From: Bacteroidota bacterium
GTDB lineage: Bacteria > Bacteroidota > Bacteroidia > Palsa-948
Assembly (NCBI GenBank): GCA_016195025.1
Contig: JACQAL010000013.1
Coordinates: 35,488 to 99,487, forward strand
Length of the DNA stretch: 64,000 nucleotides
Direction of reading: 5' to 3'
In this document: piece by piece, positions 15,403 to 24,515 of the stretch
How the letters are laid out: each line of letters starts with the position of its first letter
How positions within the stretch are numbered: position 1 is the stretch's first letter
Translations under genes and position numbers: made by a program
Notes under the pieces: model-generated
What the model saw: only the letters and a program-made list of their open reading frames with translations
Told to the model about the DNA's origin: nothing
Database searches by the model: none

Positions 15403-16335
15403 TTAAAAATGCCACATGTCGTGCTCGAATTTGAAAATATCATCTTTGATTCTCTCCGATTCCAGCAATTGATCCATTCCCTGCCCGGGTAAATATGCTG
15501 TAACGGTGCGGTTGTATACGTTCGATTCCATTGATATGTAACTGCTGAATAATCTTTTTTGAAAAACTTCATCGAACGTTCTCCATTCGGCATCGTTATA
15601 GGGATTGTAGCAATAACTTTGCGCTAATATGTTACGAATGGCGGGATAGTATAACCAGAATAATGGTTTGTAGCCAAACTTTCCGCTTACCGGGTCGCTC
15701 GATTCAATAAGAGGAGCAATTCCAATTATGCGTACATCCATTACCGAACGCTGCTTGTCAAAAAACCAATCTTCCTTTATCAGATATTGCAGAACCTTGT
15801 CGGGCCGGATGGTATCGGGTTTGTATACTTGATTTCCTAATGAATCCATAAGCGGATTGCCGGCAGAATCCTTCATTGCAAGTTGCTCGGTCATGGTCTT
15901 TACTATTTCAGGCACAGTTAAGGTACTGCCAAACTCCATAGTAGAGGGGTCGAAGTCAAAAACTGTATTAATCTTTCCTGTATAAATTCCTTTCTGAAGA
16001 ATACGGAAAAGAGAAGGGCGTTTTGCCAAATCATCATCGGGATAATACAGCGGATGATTTATTTTTTCGCGCAGGTCAATTGTTCTCCAGATTCTTTTTT
16101 GCCACATGATGTCCGCCTCCCGTTCGTATACATAGGGAATTGGTTTTCTGAAAGGCAAATGTTCAGGAGTATACACTCCATCGAGAACTCCTCCACCGGG
16201 CGGCTCTAAAATTCCACCCGAGCCGGAGGTTAATGTGGGATTGCCTTGCGTGGGCTGCTGAGCAGATGCAAGAGCAACTGCAGTGCAAAATGCTGCCATC
16301 CACAAAAACTTTGATGCGTTCAATAATTTTTTCAT
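15403..16335 (-). CDS. gldN: T9SS component GldN (PorN)
   Basis: GldN is a periplasmic protein of the type IX secretion system. It associates with the GldK ring and with GldM. The 310-residue protein has a signal peptide (MKKLLNASKFLWMAAFCTAVALASAQQ) and a Pro/Gly-rich linker. The conserved GldN core begins at DGVYTPEHLPFRKPIPYVYEREADIMW and includes WRTIDLREKINHPLYYP, IKEDWFFDKQRSVMDVRIIGIAPL and FWLYYPAIRNILA. It is the last gene of the porP-gldK-gldL-gldM-gldN operon, 22 bp after gldM, and is closed by the terminator at 15350-15386. Confidence 0.95.
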   Translation of the reverse strand: MKKLLNASKFLWMAAFCTAVALASAQQPTQGNPTLTSGSGGILEPPGGGVLDGVYTPEHLPFRKPIPYVYEREADIMWQKRIWRTIDLREKINHPLYYPDDDLAKRPSLFRILQKGIYTGKINTVFDFDPSTMEFGSTLTVPEIVKTMTEQLAMKDSAGNPLMDSLGNQVYKPDTIRPDKVLQYLIKEDWFFDKQRSVMDVRIIGIAPLIESSDPVSGKFGYKPLFWLYYPAIRNILAQSYCYNPYNDAEWRTFDEVFQKRLFSSYISMESNVYNRTVTAYLPGQGMDQLLESERIKDDIFKFEHDMWHF

Positions 16336-16357
16336 AGTTAGTATGATTTATGACAAA

Positions 16358-18013
16358 TCAAGTGACTTTCAAGTTAACACCCGGCACATCCACTACTATT
16401 CCATCGGGCTTTTTTACTCTTACTTTTTCAATGTAAATTTTATTTCCTCTTTTTGCTTTCTTAAGAAGAGATAGTTGTTTCTCATTCATAGAAGGACCGG
16501 AAGCCGACTCGCTAACTTCCAATCCATTTATGTTCATGGAAACATCAAACGATACCACCTGGAATTTTACATCAAAGTCGAAGTTATCAAGCACGGGCAC
16601 TACTGCTTTCACAAATTGTAACTCGCCCTGTTTGATAAAATCGGCATTGCGTTTTCCGTAAACTGTTGCAACGGGAGGAGGAATTGGCTTAACGCGGAAT
16701 TTCACTCCTTGTCCCATTGACCTGTTGGTTCCGCCTTTCACCTGTGCAGACACATTAATGGTTGCTTCTTTGGTAGAAGCGCTGACTTTTACAGTATATT
16801 TTCCTTTCGAGCCGCTGATGCTTCCGCCCGACATAGACGGACGCAAATCTTCCGATGGAATTCCCGGAACTGAAATAGTAACGGGGTTGTCAACTCCCGC
16901 GTAAAACACAAGCATTTTATCAGGCGAAACCACAATGGCCGGTTTTTGAGATTTATATTCTCCCTTAAATGGGAAAACTCTCGGTGACGCTTTGGGGTCG
17001 GCAGGATTTTTCATGCGGATAATACCGGTATACTCCGTTGTGCCTTCTGCACCGGGAGCAATGGTATAGGTTCCTACTCCTTTACTAACTTTTACCGAAG
17101 TAGAATCAATGGGACCTTTAATGTTTCCGGTAGTTGAATCATACGTTCCGAGCCAGATTTGCGGATTGGCAGTGGTGCTGAATCCCGCTGCAAAAATTTC
17201 TGCTCTGTACTGGTCTCCGATAAGTACAATTTTTGATTCGGCATTTACGCGGGCTGAAAGCGTATCGAACTTGAAGGAGTTAACATCAATGCGGTTGAAG
17301 AGTGTATTAATAATATCTGCTTCTCCGTTCTTTACATCGTTCTGCATTTTTGTGAGCAAACACATTACGGCAATGGAAGCGTTGTGATAGAAAATATTAT
17401 TCTCCCAGGTCACTTCTTTATTTTCGTGATGGTTAAATACATTCGCTATGTCAAGCCCCAGGCGGATGTTGGCTCTGTCTCTGGTATCAATATAGGTCAG
17501 CAAATCCTCTTTGTACTTTTTTATTTTTTCTTTCAACTCAAACGCTCTTGTGCCGGGTTCTGCTTCGGCATCGGAGGTGCCCATGAAAAACCGCGTGGGC
17601 GTTGCATTGTCTTCTTTATTTTTCATGTTAAGCACATCGCTGATAATTCTTACAATGCTGTCTTTACCGTTTTTTCCTTCCACTTCAATGCTGTCCGCGT
17701 TTTCCACTTCTTTAACAAGGGAAACTTTCAGCGTTTCAATATAATCAAACATTTCCTGCGAGCGTTTTTTCACTCCCAATGCTCTGTCATAATAGGGCTT
17801 TACCTTTACAGGGTCATTCAGCATTGCGAGTTCAAAATTATTGTAGGTAATTTCGTTCTTCGCGGCAAAGGTTGTGTTGGTTTTTACCAAGCCGTTATTT
17901 ACAAGCGCAAAGGAGTTAAGAACTTCTTTGGAAATATTCATTGCGAGCAGCGCCAATAGTACAAGGTACATCAGATTAATCATTTTCTGCCGCGGTGTGC
18001 CTCCTCCTGACAT
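16358..18013 (-). CDS. gldM: T9SS/gliding motor component GldM (PorM)
   Basis: GldM is the inner-membrane-anchored, periplasm-spanning shaft that couples the GldL proton channel to the outer-membrane GldK/N ring. The N-terminus (SGGGTPRQKMINLMYLVLLALLAMNISKEVLNSF, quoted as key parts) contains the single TM helix at about residues 11-28. The periplasmic part of ~520 residues has a helical D1 region followed by Ig-like domains. The domain run includes ...KGEYKSQKPAIVVSPDKMLVFYAGVDNPVTISVPG and ends with DVPGVNLKV. The 551-residue length is normal. It lies 45 bp downstream of gldL. Confidence 0.96.
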   Translation of the reverse strand: MSGGGTPRQKMINLMYLVLLALLAMNISKEVLNSFALVNNGLVKTNTTFAAKNEITYNNFELAMLNDPVKVKPYYDRALGVKKRSQEMFDYIETLKVSLVKEVENADSIEVEGKNGKDSIVRIISDVLNMKNKEDNATPTRFFMGTSDAEAEPGTRAFELKEKIKKYKEDLLTYIDTRDRANIRLGLDIANVFNHHENKEVTWENNIFYHNASIAVMCLLTKMQNDVKNGEADIINTLFNRIDVNSFKFDTLSARVNAESKIVLIGDQYRAEIFAAGFSTTANPQIWLGTYDSTTGNIKGPIDSTSVKVSKGVGTYTIAPGAEGTTEYTGIIRMKNPADPKASPRVFPFKGEYKSQKPAIVVSPDKMLVFYAGVDNPVTISVPGIPSEDLRPSMSGGSISGSKGKYTVKVSASTKEATINVSAQVKGGTNRSMGQGVKFRVKPIPPPVATVYGKRNADFIKQGELQFVKAVVPVLDNFDFDVKFQVVSFDVSMNINGLEVSESASGPSMNEKQLSLLKKAKRGNKIYIEKVRVKKPDGIVVDVPGVNLKVT

Positions 18014-18058
18014 ATAGTTATAATCGTTTTATTCGGTTAATGTTTTGCTTTGATAAAA

Positions 18059-19087
18059 TTATTTTCTGCCAATGCTCATTGCGGTAAGCATGTTTCCGTA
18101 AATGGTATTTAAGGCAGCAAGATTATCGGTGAGTGAAGCAATCTGTTGTTTGAAACGGGTGGCATCTTCCACCGTTGAACCCAAACTTGCCATGGCTTTT
18201 TCAAAACCCTGGTACGATTTGTTTGCGCTGCTCATGGTTTGCAACTGCAATTCATAAGCAGAGTTGAGGTTTTGAATATTGCCGGAACTTTTCTTGAGAT
18301 GCTCGTTATAAGAAACCGCATCGCGCTGCGCTGCCTGCATGCTGGCTTCGAGCGAGGAAACAAGTTTCTGAATTCCTTCGTTTGCTTTTGCGGCCGCTTT
18401 GATATTCTCCTGCGAATTCTGCAGTTGAAGTTCATAGGCGCTGTTCAGCGAAGTAAGATTTTTTGAAACGCTTTTCAACTGTTCGCTGTAAGTGCCCGCC
18501 TGCTGCTGCGTGGAATTGGTAATAACGTCAAGCGCCTGCGCGGTTTTGCTCGATGCTTTTTCCAAATCGCTGATGGAGCCGCTGATGGATGTGGATGCTT
18601 TATCATATGCATCGGAAAGAGTTCCGATTTTTTGAGAAGCGGTTTTCATATTGTTGGTAAATTCATTTGAGGCAACGCTGGCATCAGACAAGTTGGAAAG
18701 TTTTGCCGTGTTGTCGCTCAAACTTTTCAATCCCGAGCCCAAACTTTCTATCAGTTCAGGACCTATTTTTGCTTCTTCCAGCATGTTGTCTAACTCCTCG
18801 GTAACTGAAAGGTTTTCGTCTTTTGCCTTATCCGGGTCTGCGCCCAGTTTTAATTCAGGATAAACCAATGACCAATCCAACTCCATGTGCACCTGCGTGG
18901 GGTCAATGGCGAATACGGTAAACACAAACACTTCGGTTCCCATGCCCACGTTAAGCATAAGGTCAGCGCCTTTCCAGTGCTGTATTTTAAATAGAGCGCC
19001 TGCAATAACCACTGCGGCACCTAAACTGTAAATGTAGTTCATGATGGTCTTGAACTTTTTCGTCTCTGCAAATTCTGAGAATGTCAT
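18059..19087 (-). CDS. gldL: T9SS/gliding motor component GldL (PorL), long form
   Basis: GldL forms the proton-driven cytoplasmic-membrane motor of the T9SS with GldM. Two TM helices occupy residues ~17-36 (MNYIYSLGAAVVIAGALFKI) and ~45-62 (LNVGMGTEVFVFTVFAID). Glu52 in the second helix matches the motor-essential glutamate. The cytoplasmic C-terminal region is longer than usual (342 residues against roughly 215-270). It contains two copies of a coiled-coil motif (LNSAYELQLQ) about 60 residues apart plus several related heptad stretches. It lies 56 bp after gldK. Confidence 0.95.
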   Translation of the reverse strand: MTFSEFAETKKFKTIMNYIYSLGAAVVIAGALFKIQHWKGADLMLNVGMGTEVFVFTVFAIDPTQVHMELDWSLVYPELKLGADPDKAKDENLSVTEELDNMLEEAKIGPELIESLGSGLKSLSDNTAKLSNLSDASVASNEFTNNMKTASQKIGTLSDAYDKASTSISGSISDLEKASSKTAQALDVITNSTQQQAGTYSEQLKSVSKNLTSLNSAYELQLQNSQENIKAAAKANEGIQKLVSSLEASMQAAQRDAVSYNEHLKKSSGNIQNLNSAYELQLQTMSSANKSYQGFEKAMASLGSTVEDATRFKQQIASLTDNLAALNTIYGNMLTAMSIGRK

Positions 19088-19143
19088 AAGAATTGATTTT
19101 TTAGATTGGTTGTTTTATAGTTTAATTTATTTAAGTTATAAAT

Positions 19144-20631
19144 TTATTTCACACCGAGTTTTGCTCCTTCTTGTGCAGTGGGATCATCGCCTTTTGCACG
19201 TCCGAGATACGTCATAACGCATCGGAAACCTATGTAACATTTAGCGGTATCCTGGTATTCGTATGTTCGGGTGCTGGTTTGAAGATAAAACCCTACATCT
19301 TTCCACGAGCCGCCACGAATAACTTTTCGCTGGCGAACGGATTGGTATTTTTCATCTTCGGTTGGTTCATATACATAGTCAGGGTTCAAATCATGGTCCA
19401 TATCATACGCATCTTCTTCAAATGCATTGCTGGTCCACTCTGCAGCGTTTCCTGCCATGTTGTAAAAGCCCCATTCGTTGGGTGAATAAGAAAAAATATG
19501 CACGGTGTGAAATCCTCCATCGTCAATATAACTTCCGCGCATGGGTTTGAAGTTTCCGAGAAAACATCCGCGTGCGTTGCGGATATACGGACCGCCCCAC
19601 GGATAGGGTGACATATCCAATCCTCCGCGGGCGCCATATTCCCATTCCGATTCGGTGGGGAGGCGGAAATCATTTACAATAGTATGCCCGATCATTCGCA
19701 GGTAACTATCCATGTACTGGGTTCTCCACACGCAGAAGGCGCGCGCCTGCTTCCATGAAATTCCAACAACAGGATAATCATCGTAGGCAGGATGCCAGAA
19801 ATAATTATTCGTCATGGGCTCATTGAATGAATACGTAAAATCATGCACCCATGCGAGCGTGTCGGGATAAACATTAATTACATCTTTCACAATGAAAACG
19901 CTCCGGTCTTTTTTGGGCGCTTTGTTGTCAATCATATAATAGCCGAGCGCATCTTTTGACGAAGCAGAATCCATATCGTTAAATGCCGGGTGACCAGTAC
20001 CATTTATAAAGGAACGATTGGGGTCATTCGGGTCAGTAGATTTATTCGGCTGGAAACGGTTTACTTTCCGCGCGGCTTTTCTCAAATCAATTCTATAATA
20101 AAGAAAATTAAACTTGCGGGTGTCAAATTCTTTTTTGGTATAAAACCGTTCTTTCACCGGAAGATACATATCCGCGAGCGCATTTCTTACCTCTTCATCT
20201 TTGTCGCCATAATCCAAACGCTCCGACCAGTTCAAACTATATCCTTTGTCTTCATAAGCCGCTTCGCGCTCCGCTCCGTATTCATCTAATTTATTTCTCC
20301 ATTTTTCTTCGTCTAATGTTCCGAGCAATTCGCGCGCAAGAGAGTCGCGCACCCAGTTAACAAACTGGCGGTACTCGTTGTTTGAAATTTCTGTCTGGTC
20401 CATGTAGAACGCCTGAACAGAAACCATCTTTGCTTTTTGCGTGTAGTTGTAGGGAATATCCTGGTCGCTCTGTCCCATGTGATAACTTCCCATCGGGCAA
20501 TACAATGTTCCGTAAGGGTCGGGTTGAAACCAGGGGTCTCTGCCCTGCACGCCAATCAATTCTCCGTGGTCGCCCGAATCGCAGGCGGCAAGAAACAGCA
20601 CCGACAATCCAGCGAAAAGAATCTTTTTCAT
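19144..20631 (-). CDS. gldK: T9SS lipoprotein GldK (PorK)
   Basis: GldK is an outer-membrane lipoprotein forming the periplasmic ring of the T9SS with GldN. The frame is open to 20652, but the ATG at 20631 starts a proper lipoprotein signal (MKKILFAGLSVLFLAAC), so it is preferred. The rest has the formylglycine-generating-enzyme-like fold. This includes GSYHMGQSDQD, FYMDQTEISNNEYRQFVNWV, PVVGISWKQARAFCVWR, LPTESEWEYGARGG, GNAAEWTSNAF and VIRGGSWKD. It is a structural, not enzymatic, member of that fold. It is the second gene of the T9SS operon. Confidence 0.96.
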   Translation of the reverse strand: MKKILFAGLSVLFLAACDSGDHGELIGVQGRDPWFQPDPYGTLYCPMGSYHMGQSDQDIPYNYTQKAKMVSVQAFYMDQTEISNNEYRQFVNWVRDSLARELLGTLDEEKWRNKLDEYGAEREAAYEDKGYSLNWSERLDYGDKDEEVRNALADMYLPVKERFYTKKEFDTRKFNFLYYRIDLRKAARKVNRFQPNKSTDPNDPNRSFINGTGHPAFNDMDSASSKDALGYYMIDNKAPKKDRSVFIVKDVINVYPDTLAWVHDFTYSFNEPMTNNYFWHPAYDDYPVVGISWKQARAFCVWRTQYMDSYLRMIGHTIVNDFRLPTESEWEYGARGGLDMSPYPWGGPYIRNARGCFLGNFKPMRGSYIDDGGFHTVHIFSYSPNEWGFYNMAGNAAEWTSNAFEEDAYDMDHDLNPDYVYEPTEDEKYQSVRQRKVIRGGSWKDVGFYLQTSTRTYEYQDTAKCYIGFRCVMTYLGRAKGDDPTAQEGAKLGVK

Positions 20632-20788
20632 AGTTATATTTTTTTGTTTCATCTTCCCCGTAATTTTAATGCCAACGGAGAAGACGGAACTTTATTTTAC
20701 TCGATTAAAAAAAAAATTTGTTACCAAACATACAATGCGGAAAATCAGCATGAAATAATTTCATATACTTCTTGGGAAAATTAATTTT

Positions 20789-21730
20789 TTATCTCAAAAA
20801 TCTTGGGTTGATATGACTTTGTGTTTTGGATTTGGGAGCAAGTTTCACGCAATAGTTAAGAAGTATTTCATGCGTGTTGCTGTGATATGTTTTTAATCCT
20901 GAAATTCCGAAATCATACGCATATCCTATTTTCAGGGTTGACCTTGCATTGGGGCTCCATGCAAATCCCACCAGCGGAACAATGGCATCCTGCAGGCGGT
21001 AGGATGCGCCAAGCCATAACATATCATTATATATAAGGCGAAGGTTTGCATCGAAGGTGGTAACTGCGGCATCACTTTTCACATGCACCGAAGGACAAAG
21101 TTTTATTTTGCTTGAAAGAATAAAATCATATCCGGCTAACACATAGTAATGGCGCGCTGCCTGGTAATCAAATTTTTTAGCCTGGATGCTTTGCTGCGGA
21201 AGATGCGAAGAAGAAATTCCCACAAACAACTGGTCGGTTCTGTAATACGCGCCTAAACCCAAATCGTATGTCATTTTTCCCAAAGCGGCTGCAGGAATTG
21301 CATTATCGCTTTGCCCGTTCGTTCCATCGGGAGCAAGCCAGTTGTATTGAACAGAGGTTTGAAGAATTCCCAACTCAAGCCCGATGCCGAGCAATCCGGT
21401 TTGCCCGATTGGCTTATGAAAAGAATACGCACCGCGCGCCTGAATGAAATTAAAGTTTCCGAGTTTATCATTTATCACCGTTAATCCGGCTCCGCCATGC
21501 AACGCGGCAACGGGAGCATCGGCAGTAAATAAAATGGACTTGGGCGCACCGGGAAATCCCACCCATTGCGTGCGGTAAGCGGCAGTAGCGCAAATAGCGC
21601 CATTGGTTCCTGCAAAGCCGGGATTAATCGGAAGTTTGATAAACATGTTCTGGCTGAACTGCGGGTCTTGCTGAGCAAAGGCGAGCATTGCTGCAAAAGA
21701 TAAACTAAGCGACAGTAAAATTTTTCTCAT
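20789..21730 (-). CDS. porP: PorP/SprF family T9SS outer-membrane protein
   Basis: PorP/SprF proteins are ~300-residue outer-membrane beta-barrels that pair with the T9SS and often with type B CTD cargo. The signal peptide is MRKILLSLSLSFAAMLAFAQ. The family signature QDPQFSQNMFIKLPINPGFAG follows at residues 21-41, then the barrel strands (WVGFPGAPKSILFTADAP; GFAWSPNARSTLKIGYAYDFGISGL; HEILLNYCVKL). It is the first gene of the operon with gldK-gldL-gldM-gldN. The 157-bp gap to gldK holds no terminator that I can see. A -7-like element lies 119 nt upstream of the start. Confidence 0.93.
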   Translation of the reverse strand: MRKILLSLSLSFAAMLAFAQQDPQFSQNMFIKLPINPGFAGTNGAICATAAYRTQWVGFPGAPKSILFTADAPVAALHGGAGLTVINDKLGNFNFIQARGAYSFHKPIGQTGLLGIGLELGILQTSVQYNWLAPDGTNGQSDNAIPAAALGKMTYDLGLGAYYRTDQLFVGISSSHLPQQSIQAKKFDYQAARHYYVLAGYDFILSSKIKLCPSVHVKSDAAVTTFDANLRLIYNDMLWLGASYRLQDAIVPLVGFAWSPNARSTLKIGYAYDFGISGLKTYHSNTHEILLNYCVKLAPKSKTQSHINPRFLR

Positions 21731-21848
21731 GGTGTAAAAAGCAATTTTGTTAATTACTAATTTTTGTTAAAAACTTTTTTGTGAGCATGCAACCTTACAC
21801 ACCCAATTTTAATCAGGGGGCTAAGGTAAGTATTTTGAAAATTCTGTG

Positions 21849-21856
21849 CAAATATA
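21849..21856 (-). promoter_or_regulatory. -7 element for the T9SS operon
   Basis: The minus strand reads TATATTTG, matching TAnnTTTG. The implied 5' UTR is about 110 nt. No clear -33 TTG is seen. Confidence 0.45.
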
Positions 21857-21920
21857 TTTTTAACCTCTTTTTTTTATTTGGTTTTTAAAGAATTTTGCAA
21901 TTTGCGTCTATTAATAATAA

Positions 21921-22006
21921 GGAAGGATGGAAGAACGGAAGAATGGAAGAATGGAAGAATGGAAAGTTGGGAACAACCCAATCTTCCACTCTTCCCTTCT
22001 TCTTCC
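21921..22006. repeat. 8-bp tandem/palindromic array (GGAAGAAT type)
   Basis: About four copies of GGAAGAAT-like units are followed by an inverted TTCC-rich arm, with GTTGGG/CCCAAT at the turn. The whole can fold into a large hairpin. It sits just after the stop of the cargo gene at 22016 and may serve as its terminator. It is related to the array at 27436-27503. Confidence 0.7.
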
Positions 22007-22015
22007 AATGTGTTT

Positions 22016-23002
22016 TTATTTCGCCACCGAAAATTTGCTGGTGAGCGTTCCTTTATCTGTTCGAATAGTGTAATAATAATTTCCTGCGGAAAGATTTTTC
22101 AGCGGAACTTTTAGTTCGTGCGTGCCCTCGCTCAGATTTTCAGATGAACTGAAAAGCACACGGCCGGTTAAATCAAAAACAACTGCCGACACAGTAGCAG
22201 GAGCATCCACCCGGTATTTGATATTTGTAAATTCATTTGCCGGGTTCGGATATGCGCCAAGCAAACTTAATCCGGAAGTGGAATATTCATTCTTCACGCC
22301 TGTGGTAAGCGTTAATGTTCCTACCGGAAGAATATATAAATCCAAGTTAACGCCAAAAGCTGCTTTAGTATTCAACCACCCGCCAAAAGTAGGAAAGTCC
22401 TCATATGATAATGAATCGGCAGTGCTGCATCCCAGTTTAGTTGATACAACCGCAACTGTATCTCCTGCGGTAGTTGGAAAAACAACTGCTGCCGCAAATG
22501 AACCTGTCACAGAAACAGAAGCAGAAAAGGTATATGTGGTATAAGGCGTGAGGGTAACGCTTGCAGTGGTTACAACCGCGCTTGTGCCCAACACAGTAGC
22601 CGAAGGCCCTTTAGTGGTTGCATCAATAGAATAAAGTTTTACGGATGTGCTTCCGGTAGTTCCTGTTTTATATCCGTACCACACCAGCACTTCACTCACT
22701 GTTCCGGTTGCGTAATATTTTTCAGCGCACATAGTTTCTCCATATACATTATTACCGAAAGCGTATCCGGTATCATTGGGGGCTTTCGAGTCCAGCGTAT
22801 AATACACCGGAGCCGTATCGCACATTACGGGCGAGCCGAAAGAAGGAGGACGCAATGTATCGGTTGTCATTGCCGAAGGATTTCCGGTTTTGTGAATAAG
22901 ATTTTTCACAGGCATTGGATTAATTCCGGAATTAATTACCTGCGCCTGCGCAGAAAAGCCAATGAATGCTGCAAGCAGAAAAAGAATGTAATTTTTTTTC
23001 AT
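22016..23002 (-). CDS. Secreted T9SS type A cargo protein, beta-sandwich
   Basis: This 328-residue protein has a signal peptide (MKKNYILFLLAAFIGFSAQAQ). Residues ~60-230 form a beta-rich module (CAEKYYATGTVSEVLVWYGYK; TGSFAAAVVFPTTAGDTVAVVST). It resembles the module in the neighbouring cargo at 23385-24452, which has 'HIFWAGFTMNYASGDSAGLVTS' at the equivalent position. The T9SS type A CTD covers ~250-328 (GAYPNPANEFTNIKYRVDAP; LSAGNYYYTIRTDKGTLTSKF). The function is unknown. A -7-like element (TACTTTTG, 23047-23054 minus strand) precedes it. Confidence 0.82.
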   Translation of the reverse strand: MKKNYILFLLAAFIGFSAQAQVINSGINPMPVKNLIHKTGNPSAMTTDTLRPPSFGSPVMCDTAPVYYTLDSKAPNDTGYAFGNNVYGETMCAEKYYATGTVSEVLVWYGYKTGTTGSTSVKLYSIDATTKGPSATVLGTSAVVTTASVTLTPYTTYTFSASVSVTGSFAAAVVFPTTAGDTVAVVSTKLGCSTADSLSYEDFPTFGGWLNTKAAFGVNLDLYILPVGTLTLTTGVKNEYSTSGLSLLGAYPNPANEFTNIKYRVDAPATVSAVVFDLTGRVLFSSSENLSEGTHELKVPLKNLSAGNYYYTIRTDKGTLTSKFSVAK

Positions 23003-23089
23003 GATGGTTGTGGGTTTTTTAAGTTTATGAATTTTTAATTGAGCGGCAAAAGTAAAATATTATTTCATTGCGCAGAAAAGAAAAAAAGG

Positions 23090-23222
23090 CGGTAGTGTCT
23101 CAGTTTGTATTTCTTCGTGTGATTTTTCTTAGTGAATTAGTAGCAAAGAAGAGAAAAATATAGCCACAAAGGCATGAAGGCACAAAGGTTCACTAAATAA
23201 ATTCTAAAGTGAGACACTACCG
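23090..23222. mobile_element. MITE-like element with 13-bp terminal inverted repeats
   Basis: CGGTAGTGTCTCA (23090-23102) and its exact reverse complement TGAGACACTACCG (23210-23222) bound a 133-bp segment without coding potential. The interior contains an 'agccacaaaggcatgaaggc' motif of a kind common in Bacteroidota intergenic repeats. No target-site duplication is obvious and no transposase of a matching family is in the window. Confidence 0.55.
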
Positions 23223-23333
23223 GAAAAACATTTTACTGCTACGTGCGCTGGCGCAGCAAAACCGATTCCAAATTCAATTCGCCCTGGACCAACCTGCTGC
23301 AGATTATAATTTCGTAACCAGCCGCTGCAAAAT

Positions 23334-23368
23334 AAAAAACCCTGGCGAGTACCGTCAGGGTTTTTTTA
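23334..23368 (-). terminator. Terminator of the cargo gene at 23385
   Basis: AAAAAACCCTG pairs with CAGGGTTTTTT around a 10-nt loop. T-runs are present on both sides. Confidence 0.85.
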
Positions 23369-23384
23369 GCGGAGAAAAGAAAAA

Positions 23385-24452
23385 TTATTTCACCACGCTC
23401 ATCTTGCCCGTCATTTTATAATTTCCGGCAGTGAGCGTATAAAAATACATTCCGGAATTAAAATTTGAAACATCTACTTTGACTTGATGTTTGCCTTGCG
23501 CTTTTGTTCCCTGCGCCTGTGAGAAAACTTCTTTTCCGCTAAGGTCAACAATAGATAAGGAAACATTTTCAGATTCGTTCAATTCATATCGAATAGTAGT
23601 AACATCAAAAGCAGGATTGGGAGTAGCGGAAACAGAAAGCAGGTTGGAAGATAAATTATTCACTGCCGCACCGCCTCCTATTTTCGCGCCAAACCAGAAA
23701 AGAATGCTGTTAATCGTTCCACCGGAAGTTACTCCCATGGTGGAATCAAACTTTTGAACTTTTGCAATATCGCTATAATTATTCTGGCCGGAAACATACC
23801 CTCCGCCACCCGATTTATAAATGGTTGGAGTAACTCCGGTTGAAATATTAAGATGAACCGTTAATGTATCGGCACCCGAGGTGAGTGTTACAGCAGGAAA
23901 AATAGCATTCGCAATATCTAATCCCCATGTATTCGTTGTGCCATCATTAAAAGAATTCCACGAGTTATCACTCCACTGTTCAAATGTATAATTCTGCGCC
24001 TGTGGAAAATCTCCTGTTGTTCCGGGCGCATCTCCGGGAGTGGCATCTTTGGATGTAACCAATCCGGCAGAATCTCCCGATGCATAATTCATAGTGAAGC
24101 CCGCCCAAAATATATGGTTAGCCGGAATAGTAACCGCAGAAGAAAAAACTCCCACCGTATTATAGATTGCTTCAATAGGTGAACCTATTTGCTTTAATGC
24201 GGCCACAGAAGTATCAACTTGCGCAACCGTAAAAGCAGTTCCGGTGCCCAGCACAGTACCGGGTTTGCCGGCATTATCATCCCAAATGGTGGGCGTAAAG
24301 TCAGCAACATTTGAAGAGGAAACAGGTCCTGTTTGTTTTGCAGTTGCTGAAGATTTCTGAACCATCTTGCTTGAAGGATGTGCTGCCTGCTGCGCAAAAC
24401 CGGTTGCTGCAACAAAACCAACTGCTAAAAGTAATGTGTAAATTTTTTTCAT
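23385..24452 (-). CDS. Secreted T9SS type A cargo protein
   Basis: This exported protein of 355 residues starts at the ATG at 24452, giving a clean signal peptide (MKKIYTLLLAVGFVAATGFAQQ). An upstream in-frame ATG at 24515 would add 21 residues encoded across the promoter and is rejected. A central beta-rich module (~45-230) resembles that in the gene at 22016. The T9SS type A CTD covers ~280-355 (SVSATPNPAFDVTTIRYELNE; GMYFYTLTAGNYKMTGKMSVVK). A -7 element (TATATTTG, 24490-24497 minus strand) sits 37 nt upstream. The two similar cargo genes may be tandem duplicates. The substrate is unknown. Confidence 0.82.
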   Translation of the reverse strand: MKKIYTLLLAVGFVAATGFAQQAAHPSSKMVQKSSATAKQTGPVSSSNVADFTPTIWDDNAGKPGTVLGTGTAFTVAQVDTSVAALKQIGSPIEAIYNTVGVFSSAVTIPANHIFWAGFTMNYASGDSAGLVTSKDATPGDAPGTTGDFPQAQNYTFEQWSDNSWNSFNDGTTNTWGLDIANAIFPAVTLTSGADTLTVHLNISTGVTPTIYKSGGGGYVSGQNNYSDIAKVQKFDSTMGVTSGGTINSILFWFGAKIGGGAAVNNLSSNLLSVSATPNPAFDVTTIRYELNESENVSLSIVDLSGKEVFSQAQGTKAQGKHQVKVDVSNFNSGMYFYTLTAGNYKMTGKMSVVK

Positions 24453-24489
24453 AGAACTAATTTTTAATGAATGTTTATTTTTGAGTTTG

Positions 24490-24497
24490 CAAATATA
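24490..24497 (-). promoter_or_regulatory. -7 element for the cargo gene at 23385-24452
   Basis: The minus strand reads TATATTTG, in the 63-bp gap after gcvP. It supports the downstream ATG at 24452 rather than the one at 24515. Confidence 0.55.
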
Positions 24498-24515
24498 AAT
24501 TTTTTCCTTAGCCAT

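Larger units (their letters stand above)
23003..23384. other. 382-bp non-coding region between two cargo genes
   Basis: No gene is seen here. From left to right it holds the -7-like element for the gene at 22016 (23047-23054, minus strand), a MITE-like element with 13-bp inverted ends (23090-23222), about 110 bp with nothing I can assign beyond a small GC-rich hairpin (TGCGCTGGCGCA), and the terminator of the next gene (23334-23368). Confidence 0.7.

Noticed and set aside
17384..17959. 191-codon plus-strand ORF inside gldM
   Set aside because: Antisense shadow of a clear gldM coding sequence.
23223..23333. Possible small RNA or tRNA in the intergenic stretch
   Set aside because: No cloverleaf, no promoter consensus and only a small GC-rich hairpin; not enough to call a gene.
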